From Streptomyces sp. NBC_00513 (GTDB lineage: Bacteria; Actinomycetota; Actinomycetes; Streptomycetales; Streptomycetaceae), in NCBI RefSeq assembly GCF_041431415.1, contig NZ_CP107845.1, positions 5,952,001-6,016,000 on the forward strand: a stretch of DNA of 64,000 nt, read 5' to 3'. Positions 54,482-63,552 of the stretch are shown here, piece by piece (positions within the stretch are counted from its first letter, which is position 1; every line of letters begins with the position of its first letter). Position numbers and translations under genes: made by a program. The notes under the pieces were generated by a model. It had not been told where the DNA came from and searched no databases. It saw nothing but the letters and a program-made list of their open reading frames with translations.

Positions 54482-55462
54482 CTATCGAGCCACCCAGCCC
54501 CGCTCGTACGCGTGCCAACCCAGCTGGAGCCGCGTGGTGACCCCGGACATCTCCATCAGACCCTTGACCCGCCGCTGTACCGTCCGCAGCCCCAGCTCCA
54601 GATGCTTGGCCACGCTCGCGTCCGTCATGCCGGCCAGCAGCAGGGAAAGGATCTCCAGGTCGATGGTGTCGGGGCCGCCCCCCGACTCCTCCGGGGAACC
54701 GGTGGAACCCAGCCGCAGCGGCAGCGCCTCCCGCCACACCGCCTCGAAGAGGCCCATCAGGGACTCCAGCAGGCCCGACGCGTGCACCACCAGCGCCGCC
54801 GGTTCCGCGCCCCGCGCCGTCAACGGCACCATCGCCAGAGTACGGTCCGCGATCACGAGCTTCGTCGGGACCTGCCCCGTCACCCGGATCCGTTCGCCGC
54901 GCGCCAGGGCCGTCGACGCCTCCCGGATGCCGCTCGGCAGGGTCAGCACCTCCCGCTCGATGACCACCCGGTACTCCACGCCGCGCACGGAGGCCCGCTC
55001 CTCCGCCTCGTTGTCCATCCCCGTCATCACCTGGGGCCGCCCGCTCACCAGCGCGCACACCTCCTCCGCCGCGCCCAGCTGGAGCTGTACGAAGCGGTGC
55101 GCGACCGCGCTCGCCCCCGTCACCACCTCCACCAGGTCGTGGACCGCCGGCTCGGCGGCCTCCACCCGGTACTCCTGCGCCAGCAGCGCCGCCGCCAACT
55201 CCGCCTGCTCCAGCTCGTGCCGCTGCTGCGTGAGCAGCGCCCCCAGCGCCACCCCCGGAGGGGCCGCCACCCAGCGGCCGGGCCGGGCCGAGGACTGGGC
55301 CGCCAGGCCGTGCCGCTCCAGGTGCCGCAAGGCCCGCTCGGTCTGCGGCACGGGCAGCGTCAGCCGGTGGGCCAGGTCGGGCACCTCCGCGGCCCCCAAC
55401 GCCACCAGCGCGCGGTACGCCGACTCCTGTCCCTCGTCCAGGCCTATCGCACCCAGCAACAC
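54482..55462 (-). CDS. TrmB/LuxR-type HTH transcriptional regulator
   Basis: The ~326-residue protein has an N-terminal TrmB-like winged helix (LDEGQESAYRALVALGAAEV, VPQTERALRHLERHGL) and a middle domain that resembles the phospholipase-D-like sensor of such regulators. It ends with a LuxR-type HTH (ILSLLLAGMTDASVAKHL, LRTVQRRVKGLMEMSGVTT). GTG 55462 has GAGAAGGGG five bases upstream; ATGs at 55528 and 55531 are alternatives with poorer sites. It is divergent from the subtilase gene and may control it through the palindrome at 55602. Confidence 0.85.
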   Translation of the reverse strand: MLLGAIGLDEGQESAYRALVALGAAEVPDLAHRLTLPVPQTERALRHLERHGLAAQSSARPGRWVAAPPGVALGALLTQQRHELEQAELAAALLAQEYRVEAAEPAVHDLVEVVTGASAVAHRFVQLQLGAAEEVCALVSGRPQVMTGMDNEAEERASVRGVEYRVVIEREVLTLPSGIREASTALARGERIRVTGQVPTKLVIADRTLAMVPLTARGAEPAALVVHASGLLESLMGLFEAVWREALPLRLGSTGSPEESGGGPDTIDLEILSLLLAGMTDASVAKHLELGLRTVQRRVKGLMEMSGVTTRLQLGWHAYERGWVAR

Positions 55463-55601
55463 GTCCACCCCTTCTCTCGGCACCGTTCCTGGCGGGAAGC
55501 GGCCACGGCGCAAACCCGCCGCCGACATCATCGCCGTACCACCCGGCTCTCTGTAAAGGTGACGCCACCGCACCACCACCATTCGCCGGTCGACAGCCAC
55601 G

Positions 55602-55623
55602 CGCACGGCAACTTTGCCGTGCG
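55602..55623. promoter_or_regulatory. 22-bp perfect palindrome, probable operator
   Basis: Ten-base arms CGCACGGCAA (55602-55611) and TTGCCGTGCG (55614-55623) flank a two-base centre. The site lies in the divergent interval between the TrmB/LuxR-type regulator and the subtilase gene, 36 bases before the subtilase ATG. A stem-loop in RNA is the alternative reading, but a two-base loop is sterically poor, which favours a DNA-binding site. Confidence 0.65.
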
Positions 55624-55659
55624 ATGAGGCAGTTGGTCGGAATTCACCTGGGGAGAGCG

Positions 55660-58600
55660 ATGCGCCCGATATCGCGCACGGCGCTGGGAGCGGCCGTCGC
55701 GGCCGTCCTGGCCGCCACCGCCGTCGGCCCGTCCACGGCACAGCCGAGCGACGGAACGAAGGACAACAGACCGCTCGTGGGAAGCGAGGCGGCCGGCGCA
55801 CACCCCTCGACGCCCGTCACCGTCACCCTCGTCACGGGCGACCGGATCCTGGTGTCCACCGACGCCGCCGGCCGCGGCGCCGCCACCGCGATGCCCCGCG
55901 AGGACGGCTCGCAGCCCGTGGTCCAGACCCGCCGGAGCGGCAAGGACCTGTACGTCTACCCCGAGGGCGCGATCAAGGCGCTCGCGGCGGGCACGGTCGA
56001 CGAGGAACTCTTCAACGTCACCGGCCTGATCCGGCAGGGCTACGACGACGCGCACGCCAAGAAGCTGCCGCTCATCGCGGTCTACGACGGCTCCGTGAAC
56101 GTGGCGCGCTCCGCGCCCCCCGCACCGCGCGGCGCCGACCGCTCCCTGGTCCTGCCCTCCATCGGCGCGGTCGCCCTCACCGCCGACAAGCAGCAGGCCG
56201 CCGCCTTCTGGACGGACGTCATCCGCCCCGCGGCCGGCGACCGATCCCGCACGGCCGGCGGCCTGAAGAAGCTGTGGCTGGACGGCAAGGTCCGGGCGAA
56301 CCTGGAGCGGTCCACCAGACAGGTGAACGCGCCCGCCGCCTGGGCCGCCGGTTACGACGGCAAGGGCACCAAGGTGGCCGTCCTCGACACCGGCACCGAC
56401 CTGGACCACCCCGACCTCAAGGGCCGCGTCGCGGAGTCGAGGAACTTCACCGACTCCGACACCGACGCCGACCGGCAGGGCCACGGCACCCACACCATCT
56501 CCACCGTCGGCGGCTCCGGCGCGGCGAGCGGCGGAGCGAAGAAGGGCGTCGCCCCCGGCGCCGAACTCCTCAGCGGCAAGGTCCTCAACGACCAGGGGTA
56601 CGGCCTCGACTCCTGGATCATCGCCGGCATGCAGTGGGCCGTCGACAGCAAGGCCGACGTGGTCTCCATGAGCCTCGGCGACCCCTCGCAGACCGCATGC
56701 GACGACCCCATGAGCGCCGCCGCCGAGCAACTCGCCCGCACCTCCGGCACCCTCTTCGTGATCGCCGCCGGAAACGCGGGCCCCGGCAACAACACGGTGT
56801 CCTCTCCCGGTTGCGCCCCCAGTGTGCTGACCGTCGGCGCCGTCGACCGCGACGACACCACCGCCTCCTTCTCCAGCCGCGGTCCCGCCGGTCTCCCACA
56901 CACCCTCAAGCCGGAGATCGCCGCCCCCGGCGTCGGGATCTCCGCCGCCGCGATGGGCGGCCGCGGGGTGTACGCGTACCAGTCCATGTCCGGGACCTCG
57001 ATGGCCACCCCGCACGTCGCGGGCGCCGCGGCCATCGTCAGGCAGCGCCACCCGGACTGGACTCCGCGGCAGGTCAAGGCGGCCCTCGTCGGGTCCGCGA
57101 ACACGAAGGTGCCCGGTGACGTCCGCCAGACCGGCGGCGGCCGGCTCGACGTGAAGGCGGCGATCGACACCACCGTCACCTCGGCGCCGGCCGTGCAGGG
57201 CGGCAGGTACAACTGGCCGCAGGACCGGGGCGACCGCACGAGCGTGGACGTCCCGTACACCAACACGGGCACGAAGGCGGTCACGCTGTCCCTGGCCGTC
57301 GAGAAGGTCACCGGCAACGACGGCTCGACCGTCCGCTCCCGGGTCGCCCACCTCGACCGGCGCACCGTGACCGTCCCGGCCGGGGCCACCGTCAAGGTGC
57401 CGCTCGCCCTGGAGCCCGACGCGAGGCTGGAGCGCTCCCAGTACGGGGACGTCACCGGCCGGGTCGTCGCCACGGCGAACGGCGTACGCGTCTCCACCCC
57501 CTTCTCCCTGTACGTGCAGCCGCGGACGGTCACCCTGCGCGTCAAGCTGATCGACCGCGCCGGCAAGCCGGCCGGCGGGCCGTCCTCCCTGGACGTCATC
57601 GGCACCGACGACGCCAGTGGCGAGCGCCGCTTCAACGAGGGCGCCGCCGACCAGGTCTACCGGGTCCGACCGGGCTCGTACTTCCTCTCCGCGTTCGTCG
57701 GCACCCCCGACGCCGGCGTCGCGGAGAACCCGCTCGTCGACTCCCTCACCTACCTCGGCCGCCCGCAGGTCGAGGTCGTGAAGGACACGGTGATCGTGCT
57801 GGACGCCCGCGAGGCGGCCCGGCTGTCCATCGCCACCGACAAGCCCACCGAGGCCCGTTCCACCACCCTCGCCTTCTCCCGCTCCTGGGACGATGCCTGG
57901 CTGCACGCGGGCACCGCGCAGGGCGGCCGATCGATCCGCGGCTACTACGCCTCGGTCGAAGGGAAGGCCAAGGAGGGGCAGTTCGAGTTCGGCAGCTACT
58001 GGCGGGCCGCCGCGCCCCTGGTCTCCGAGCTGAAGGTGGCCGGCGGCCCCACGCTGCACCCGACCACCGCCTCCCTCGGCAGCGACAACCTCGACGGAAC
58101 CGGCTCCGCGCCCCTGGTGAACGCCGGCGACGGCACCCCCGAGGAACTGGCCGCGGTCTCCGCCAAGGGCGCGATCGTGCTGGTCAAGACCGTGGACGGA
58201 GCGCTCTACGAGGTCGCGGAACGCGCCAGGGCCGCCGGCGCCAAGGCCGTGCTCGCCCACCGTGACGCCCCCGGCCGCTGGATCGGCTTCACCGGCTACG
58301 CGGGCGGCTCCCTGCCGGCCCTGTCCATCGAGACGGGCGAGGCCAAGGCCCTGCTGGCCCGGCTCGACGCGGGCAGGGTCACGCTGAACTGGAAGGCCAC
58401 CGCGAAGAGCCCGTACCTCTACAACCTCGCCCAGATCGAGAAGGGCGAGGTGCGCGGCGAGCGCACCTACCGGGTGCGTGACCGCGACCTCGGCGCCGTG
58501 GAGTCCACCTACCACGCCATGGGCGTCGGCGCGGACTTCGTCGATCTGGTCGGCGCCTACCGGCCGTCGGGCAACGCCGTGTTCTTCGGCAGCCTGGAGA

Positions 58601-59433
58601 CCGTGGCCGTGCCCGGCAAGCGCACCGAGTACCACACCGCCGGCGACACCGCCTGGGACCACCTGCTCTCCAGCAGCTTCCCCTGGGGCGAGTTCATGAC
58701 CGACCGACAGCGCACCTACACCAAGGGCTCGAAGCGCACGGAGAGTTGGTACGACGGAGTGATCGGCCCGGTCGCCCCGCGCGACACCGCGGGCCGGCCG
58801 CTGCTCGCCGCCGAGCGTCAGGGCAACCTGATCGGCTTCGCCTCCGCCATGTGGGGCGACAGCGGGCACTACGCGCAGCCGGGCTCCTTCGGCGACGCCG
58901 GGGGACTGGTGCTCAAGCGCGACGGCGAGCAGATCGGGGACAGCGGGTACCCGTCCGGGGTCTTCGAGGTCCCGGCCGGCGAGGCCACGTACGAACTCAC
59001 CCAGCAGGTACAGAAGTTCGGCCAACCGGCCCGTACCTGGCAGCGCTCGCAGGAGATCCGGACCTCCTGGACCTTCCGATCGAAGGAGGACCCCGCGCAG
59101 TACTCGCAGGCCCTGCCGATCCTCTTTCCGGCCCTCTCGATCCCGGAGGACGGGGTGAAGACCCTCCCCGCGACGAACGGCCGGACGATCGGCCTGGGCG
59201 TCACCGGGCACGCGGGCTACACGCCGGGCGCGCTGAAGTCGGCGAAGCTGTCGTACTCCTACGACGGTGAGAACTGGACGCGGGCCGAGGTCGACGAGCA
59301 CCGCGGCACCTGGACCGCGCGCGTGGACCACGCGGGCGCCGCCGGCAAGCCGGTGTCGCTGAAGGTCGAACTGACGGACGCGAACGGCGCGTCCGTCACC
59401 CAGACGGTCGTGCGGGCCTACGACATTCGTTAG
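55660..59433 (+). CDS. secreted S8 subtilisin-family peptidase
   Basis: The 1257-residue exoenzyme has a Sec signal (residues 1-27, RTALGAAVAAVLAATAVGP) and a propeptide (~30-220). The subtilase domain carries Asp243 (VAVLDTGTDLDHPDL), His275 (QGHGTHTIS) and Ser447 (SMSGTSMATPHVAGAAA). The ~700-residue C-terminal part is beta-rich and includes a PA-like segment (AIVLVKTVDGALYEVAERAR). ATG 55660 was chosen over 55624 because GGGGAGAG is six to ten bases ahead and the signal peptide then starts normally. It likely degrades extracellular protein. Confidence 0.95.
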   Translation: MRPISRTALGAAVAAVLAATAVGPSTAQPSDGTKDNRPLVGSEAAGAHPSTPVTVTLVTGDRILVSTDAAGRGAATAMPREDGSQPVVQTRRSGKDLYVYPEGAIKALAAGTVDEELFNVTGLIRQGYDDAHAKKLPLIAVYDGSVNVARSAPPAPRGADRSLVLPSIGAVALTADKQQAAAFWTDVIRPAAGDRSRTAGGLKKLWLDGKVRANLERSTRQVNAPAAWAAGYDGKGTKVAVLDTGTDLDHPDLKGRVAESRNFTDSDTDADRQGHGTHTISTVGGSGAASGGAKKGVAPGAELLSGKVLNDQGYGLDSWIIAGMQWAVDSKADVVSMSLGDPSQTACDDPMSAAAEQLARTSGTLFVIAAGNAGPGNNTVSSPGCAPSVLTVGAVDRDDTTASFSSRGPAGLPHTLKPEIAAPGVGISAAAMGGRGVYAYQSMSGTSMATPHVAGAAAIVRQRHPDWTPRQVKAALVGSANTKVPGDVRQTGGGRLDVKAAIDTTVTSAPAVQGGRYNWPQDRGDRTSVDVPYTNTGTKAVTLSLAVEKVTGNDGSTVRSRVAHLDRRTVTVPAGATVKVPLALEPDARLERSQYGDVTGRVVATANGVRVSTPFSLYVQPRTVTLRVKLIDRAGKPAGGPSSLDVIGTDDASGERRFNEGAADQVYRVRPGSYFLSAFVGTPDAGVAENPLVDSLTYLGRPQVEVVKDTVIVLDAREAARLSIATDKPTEARSTTLAFSRSWDDAWLHAGTAQGGRSIRGYYASVEGKAKEGQFEFGSYWRAAAPLVSELKVAGGPTLHPTTASLGSDNLDGTGSAPLVNAGDGTPEELAAVSAKGAIVLVKTVDGALYEVAERARAAGAKAVLAHRDAPGRWIGFTGYAGGSLPALSIETGEAKALLARLDAGRVTLNWKATAKSPYLYNLAQIEKGEVRGERTYRVRDRDLGAVESTYHAMGVGADFVDLVGAYRPSGNAVFFGSLETVAVPGKRTEYHTAGDTAWDHLLSSSFPWGEFMTDRQRTYTKGSKRTESWYDGVIGPVAPRDTAGRPLLAAERQGNLIGFASAMWGDSGHYAQPGSFGDAGGLVLKRDGEQIGDSGYPSGVFEVPAGEATYELTQQVQKFGQPARTWQRSQEIRTSWTFRSKEDPAQYSQALPILFPALSIPEDGVKTLPATNGRTIGLGVTGHAGYTPGALKSAKLSYSYDGENWTRAEVDEHRGTWTARVDHAGAAGKPVSLKVELTDANGASVTQTVVRAYDIR

Positions 59434-59459
59434 CCCGTACGACTGAAGCGGAGAGGGTT

Positions 59460-59488
59460 CACCGGGCGGCGGCCCGGTGGGCCCTTTT
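59460..59488 (+). terminator. intrinsic terminator of the subtilase gene
   Basis: An eight-base GC stem (59460-59467 with 59472-59479) and a four-base loop are followed by GGCCC and a TTTT run. It lies 26 bases after the subtilase stop and before the leaderless PP2C gene. Confidence 0.75.
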
Positions 59489-59535
59489 CGTGTGTTCCGC
59501 GTTTTTCGCCGCCCCCGACGGCCGACAATGGAGGC

Positions 59536-61137
59536 ATGAGTCAGCGGGGTGCGGACGACTGGTGGCAGAAGCTCTACGAGGACCCGGACGCGGTACCCGA
59601 ACCCGATCCGGGCGACACGCTGGACCAGCGTTACCGCTCCGCGGTGGTCCTGGTCAAGGAGCCGGAGGCGGGCACGGGGGTGGGCGCGGGAGCGGGCAAG
59701 GAATCCGGTCCGGGACCGGTGGACGCGGGCGCACCGACCGGGCCGGCCGGCGCGGTACTGCCCGCCCAGCGGCGGGAGGCCGAGCCGGAGCGGGAGCCGG
59801 AAGGGGCCGGGTCCCGGGGCGGGGACACCCCGCCGCCACCGCCGCCCCCGCCACCCCGGCCCCCCGCGTACGTGCCCCCGCCCCCGCCTCCACCGCCCCC
59901 GGCGTACCCGCCGCCGCCCGCGACGCGGGACCCGCGGACGGCCGGCGCCACCGGCTACGCCCTGGGCGACGTGGTCGTCCCGCCCGCCGAGCCCGAACCG
60001 GCGTGGGCCCCGGAACCGGGCCACCCGGTGCGGTCGCCGGAGCCGCCCGAGCCGCCCGTCCGCGGCCGGGGGGCGCCCCGCGAGGAGGCACTCCCCGCCG
60101 CGCCCACCTCGGTGCCCGCACCCTTCCGGGAGGCTTCGCCGCAGGCCGGGACCGCACCCGGGACCGCACCCGGGACCGCACCCGGGACCGCACCCGCGCC
60201 GGAGCCGCCCCGGGAGGCGCGGCCGCCCCGGGGCGCCCCCGCCGAACGGCCCGAGGTGCGCCACCTCGGGGACCGGGCCCCCACCTACAACGCCGAACCG
60301 GGAGCACTGCCCCCGGCCGATCCCGCCGCGCTCGACACGCTGACGCCCGACACCGTGCTGGAGGGCGCCCGCCACGGCACGTACACCCTGCGCGCCGCGT
60401 CCGTGCGCGGGGACTCCGCCCGGTTCCGGGGCGAGGCCCGGCGGGACTCCCTGCTCACCGCCCGCTTCGGAGCCGGCGACGCCGGCCTGGTGCTGGTGGT
60501 GCTGGCCGGCGGCGACCGGGCCGCCCCCGGGGCCAAGGAGGCCGCCGCCGAACTGTGCCACGCGGTCGCGGCGGCCGTCGGGCGCAGCCACGAGCGGCTG
60601 TCCGACGACATCCGGGCCGGGCGCCGCGAAGCCCTGCGCTCCGGCCTCCAGAGGCTGACCGACCGGGGGTACGGGCGTCTGCGGGTCCGGGCCGCGGAAC
60701 TGGGTCACGCCGAGGAGTCCTACACGGCGGGGCTGCGCGGGGTCCTGCTGCCGGTGGACCCGGAGTGCCGCAACCGGGTGTGCTTCGGCGCGGGCGCGGG
60801 CGGCGTCTTCCGGCTCCGCGACGGCCGGTGGCAGGACCTGGAGCCGGGCCGGGCCCCGGCCCCGGGACGGACCGCACCGTCCGAGGCGCACCCCGAAGGG
60901 GGCGTGGGCAACGGGTTCCTGTTCCGCGCGTCCGTGGCCCGGCCGGGGGACACCCTGCTGCTCTGCTCCGGCGGACTCGCGGACCCGATGCGGGAGGAGG
61001 GTCTCCTCTCGGCCGAACTCGCCGCCCGCTGGTCCGAGGGGGAGCCGCCCGGCCTGGCCGCCTTCCTCGCGGACGCCCAGGTCCGCCTCAAGGGATACGC
61101 CGACGACCGGACGGCCGCCGCGGTCTGGGAGGCGTAA
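59536..61137 (+). CDS. degenerate PP2C-type phosphatase-domain protein
   Basis: The 533-residue protein has a ~270-residue Pro/Ala/Gly-rich N-terminus, including long proline runs and four GTAP repeats. A C-terminal PP2C-like domain follows (~residues 270-533). The metal-binding Asp positions are not conserved: the usual ADGMGG segment reads VVLAGGDRAAPG, and the usual CSDGL reads LLLCSGGLADPM. It is therefore probably a pseudophosphatase acting by binding. GACAAT lies six bases before the ATG; a GGAGG only two bases before the ATG is too close to act normally. Confidence 0.8.
   Translation: MSQRGADDWWQKLYEDPDAVPEPDPGDTLDQRYRSAVVLVKEPEAGTGVGAGAGKESGPGPVDAGAPTGPAGAVLPAQRREAEPEREPEGAGSRGGDTPPPPPPPPPRPPAYVPPPPPPPPPAYPPPPATRDPRTAGATGYALGDVVVPPAEPEPAWAPEPGHPVRSPEPPEPPVRGRGAPREEALPAAPTSVPAPFREASPQAGTAPGTAPGTAPGTAPAPEPPREARPPRGAPAERPEVRHLGDRAPTYNAEPGALPPADPAALDTLTPDTVLEGARHGTYTLRAASVRGDSARFRGEARRDSLLTARFGAGDAGLVLVVLAGGDRAAPGAKEAAAELCHAVAAAVGRSHERLSDDIRAGRREALRSGLQRLTDRGYGRLRVRAAELGHAEESYTAGLRGVLLPVDPECRNRVCFGAGAGGVFRLRDGRWQDLEPGRAPAPGRTAPSEAHPEGGVGNGFLFRASVARPGDTLLLCSGGLADPMREEGLLSAELAARWSEGEPPGLAAFLADAQVRLKGYADDRTAAAVWEA
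60148..60195 (+). repeat. four perfect 12-bp tandem repeats encoding GTAP
   Basis: The unit GGGACCGCACCC occurs four times without change inside the PP2C-like gene. It is in frame, so copy-number change would lengthen or shorten the linker by four residues (Gly-Thr-Ala-Pro) at a time. Confidence 0.95.
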
Positions 61138-61203
61138 CGGCGCGGAACGTGCGTGGATGGAAGGCGCACACGGCAGTGCCGATCCGGAAAGGGCGCCCCT
61201 TCC

Positions 61204-62946
61204 ATGGCCAAGCAGAACGTGGCGGAGCAGTTCGTCGACATCCTCGTGCGCGCGGGCGTGCAACGGATGTACGGAGTCGTCGGTGACAGTCTGAACCCGG
61301 TCGTCGACGCCATCCGCCGGACGGACGGCATCGAGTGGATCCAGGTACGACACGAGGAGACGGCCGCCTTCGCGGCCGGAGCCGAAGCCCAGATCACCGG
61401 CAGGCTGGCCGCCTGCGCCGGGTCCTGCGGCCCCGGCAACCTCCACCTGATCAACGGGCTCTACGACGCCCACCGTTCGATGGCCCCGGTGCTCGCCCTC
61501 GCCTCGCACATCCCCTCCGGCGAGATCGGCCTCGGCTTCTTCCAGGAGACCCACCCCGACCGGCTGTTCACCGAGTGCAGCCACTACAGCGAACTGATCT
61601 CCAACCCGCAGCAGATGCCCCGGGTGCTCCAGACCGCCATCCAGCACGCCATCGGCCGCAGCGGCGTCGGGGTGATCGCGCTCCCCGGGGACATCGCCTC
61701 CCTCCCCGCCCCGGAGAAGAGCGTCGAGCACGCCCTGATGACCGCGCGGCCGACCGTGCGGCCCGGCGACGGGGAGATTGAGAAGCTGGTCCGGCTGATC
61801 GACGAGGCCGACAAGGTGACGCTCTTCTGCGGCAGCGGCACGGCCGGCGCGCACGCCGAGGTCATGGAGTTCGCCGGCCGGGTCAAGGCCCCCGTCGGCC
61901 ACGCGCTGCGCGGCAAGGAATGGATCCAGTACGACAGCCCGTACGACGTCGGTATGAGCGGGCTGCTCGGCTACGGAGCGGCCTACGAGGCCACCCACGA
62001 GTGCGACCTGCTGATCCTGCTCGGCACGGACTTCCCCTACAACGCCTTTCTCCCCGACGACGTGAAGATCGTCCAGGTGGACATCCGCCCCGAACACCTC
62101 GGGCGGCGCTCCCAGCTGGACCTCGCCGTCTGGGGGGACGCGCGCGAGACCCTGCGGGCCCTGAACAGCCGGGTGAAGGTCAAGACCGACCGCCGTTTCC
62201 TCGACCGGATGCTCAAGAAGCACGCGGACGCGCTGGAGGGCGTCGTCAAGGCGTACACCCGGAAGGTGGAGAAGCACACCCCCATCCACCCCGAGTACGT
62301 CGCTGCGGTCCTCGACGAACTCGCCGACGAGGACGCGGTGTTCACCGTGGATACGGGCATGTGCAATGTGTGGGCCGCGCGCTATCTTTCCCCGAACGGC
62401 AAGCGGCGCATCATCGGCTCCTTCAGCCACGGCTCCATGGCCAACGCACTGCCCCAGGCCATCGGCGCACAGTTCACCGATCGCAACCGTCAAGTGGTCT
62501 CCATGTCGGGTGATGGCGGTTTCTCGATGCTGATGGGAGATTTCCTCACCCTCGTGCAGTACGACCTACCCGTCAAAGTGGTCCTCTTCAACAACTCCGC
62601 CCTCGGAATGGTGGAGTTGGAGATGTTGGTTTCCGGCCTGCCCTCGTACGGAACCACGAACCGCAATCCCGACTTCGCGGCCATCGCCCGCGCGGCCGGC
62701 GCCTTCGGGGTGCGGGTGGAGAAGCCCAAGCAGCTCACGAGTGCTTTGAAGGACGCGTTCCGGCACAAGGGACCCGCTTTGGTGGACGTGGTGACCGACC
62801 CCAACGCCCTGTCGATTCCGCCGAAGATCAGCGCCGACATGGTGACCGGTTTCGCACTTTCCGCCGGCAAGATCGTGCTGGACGGCGGAGTGGGCCGCAT
62901 GATCCAGATGGCTCGATCCAATCTCCGCAACGTACCGCGCCCGTAA
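61204..62946 (+). CDS. poxB: thiamine-diphosphate pyruvate dehydrogenase (quinone)/PoxB-type enzyme
   Basis: The 580-residue ThDP enzyme belongs to the pyruvate oxidase/PoxB group. The N-domain has the catalytic Glu in VRHEETAAFAAGAEAQITG; the C-domain has the ThDP/Mg motif SGDGGFSMLMGDFLTL ending in LFNN. It probably oxidises pyruvate to acetate and CO2, passing electrons to menaquinone through FAD. Acetolactate-synthase-like use is less likely. The ATG follows AAAGGG, which is part of an imperfect 18-bp inverted repeat at 61186-61203 that could shield the ribosome binding site. Confidence 0.9.
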   Translation: MAKQNVAEQFVDILVRAGVQRMYGVVGDSLNPVVDAIRRTDGIEWIQVRHEETAAFAAGAEAQITGRLAACAGSCGPGNLHLINGLYDAHRSMAPVLALASHIPSGEIGLGFFQETHPDRLFTECSHYSELISNPQQMPRVLQTAIQHAIGRSGVGVIALPGDIASLPAPEKSVEHALMTARPTVRPGDGEIEKLVRLIDEADKVTLFCGSGTAGAHAEVMEFAGRVKAPVGHALRGKEWIQYDSPYDVGMSGLLGYGAAYEATHECDLLILLGTDFPYNAFLPDDVKIVQVDIRPEHLGRRSQLDLAVWGDARETLRALNSRVKVKTDRRFLDRMLKKHADALEGVVKAYTRKVEKHTPIHPEYVAAVLDELADEDAVFTVDTGMCNVWAARYLSPNGKRRIIGSFSHGSMANALPQAIGAQFTDRNRQVVSMSGDGGFSMLMGDFLTLVQYDLPVKVVLFNNSALGMVELEMLVSGLPSYGTTNRNPDFAAIARAAGAFGVRVEKPKQLTSALKDAFRHKGPALVDVVTDPNALSIPPKISADMVTGFALSAGKIVLDGGVGRMIQMARSNLRNVPRP

Positions 62947-63030
62947 GCCCGAAGGAGTGCGGATTCCCCTGAGGGGCATGCATCCCGTAGGCCTGTTCGA
63001 GAGACATGGACACGGGGGAGGTACATCGCC

Positions 63031-63501
63031 GTGCGGGTGGGGGCGAAGATCGGAAAGCCGTGGAAGAGAGGGCGGCCGGAGCCGCGTGAACCGTCCGCCG
63101 AGGACGGGGGCGCGGCGGACACGTCGGGGATCACCCGCAGCGTGCGCCGGGCCGACCTCAAGGCAGTGGGCGAAATACGCCGTTCGTTACGGGAGTTGAT
63201 GCGCCACCGGTGCCGATCCGACGCCGCCGACGTGGCGGAGCTGCTCATCACCGAACTGGTGACCAATGCCCTGGTCCACACCGAACAGGGCGCGGAGGTG
63301 TCCGCGAGCCTGGCCGCCACCCGCTTGCGGGTCGAGGTCCGCGACTACGCCTCCCGCCGGCCCCGACCGCACGTACCGACCGCCGACGACGGTACGCACG
63401 GCAGAGGGCTGGTGCTGGTGCAGGAACTGGCCGACGAATGGGGCGTGGACACCCTGGCGCGCGGCGCCGGCAAGGTCGTCTGGTTCGAGCTGGAAGCGTG
63501 A
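63031..63501 (+). CDS. RsbW-like ATP-binding (HATPase) protein
   Basis: The 156-residue protein has the N box (ELLITELVTNALVHTEQG) and G boxes (VRDYASRRPRP, GTHGRGLVLVQELADEWGV) of the anti-sigma-factor kinase family. Streptomyces has dozens of these; they regulate sigma factors or signalling partners, usually by binding or phosphorylating anti-anti-sigma proteins. The GTG follows GGGGGAGG at nine bases. No sigma or STAS gene is in view nearby, so the partner is unknown. Confidence 0.9.
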   Translation: MRVGAKIGKPWKRGRPEPREPSAEDGGAADTSGITRSVRRADLKAVGEIRRSLRELMRHRCRSDAADVAELLITELVTNALVHTEQGAEVSASLAATRLRVEVRDYASRRPRPHVPTADDGTHGRGLVLVQELADEWGVDTLARGAGKVVWFELEA

Positions 63502-63552
63502 GAGCCGCTCCGGGTGCGCGGCGCTCGGAACGGCCCTCGGGGGTGCGGTGGA

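Noticed and set aside
55624..55659. ATG at 55624 as the subtilase start
   Set aside because: It overlaps the edge of the palindrome and has no ribosome binding site, whereas 55660 has a strong one and gives a normal signal peptide.
60148..60195. CRISPR-like or integration-related repeat
   Set aside because: The four units are contiguous with no spacers and lie in frame inside a coding sequence.
55528..62493. A minus-strand open frame of about 2320 codons opposite the subtilase, PP2C and poxB genes
   Set aside because: Same reason: it spans several well-supported plus-strand genes and their intergenic regions, and has no recognisable domain.
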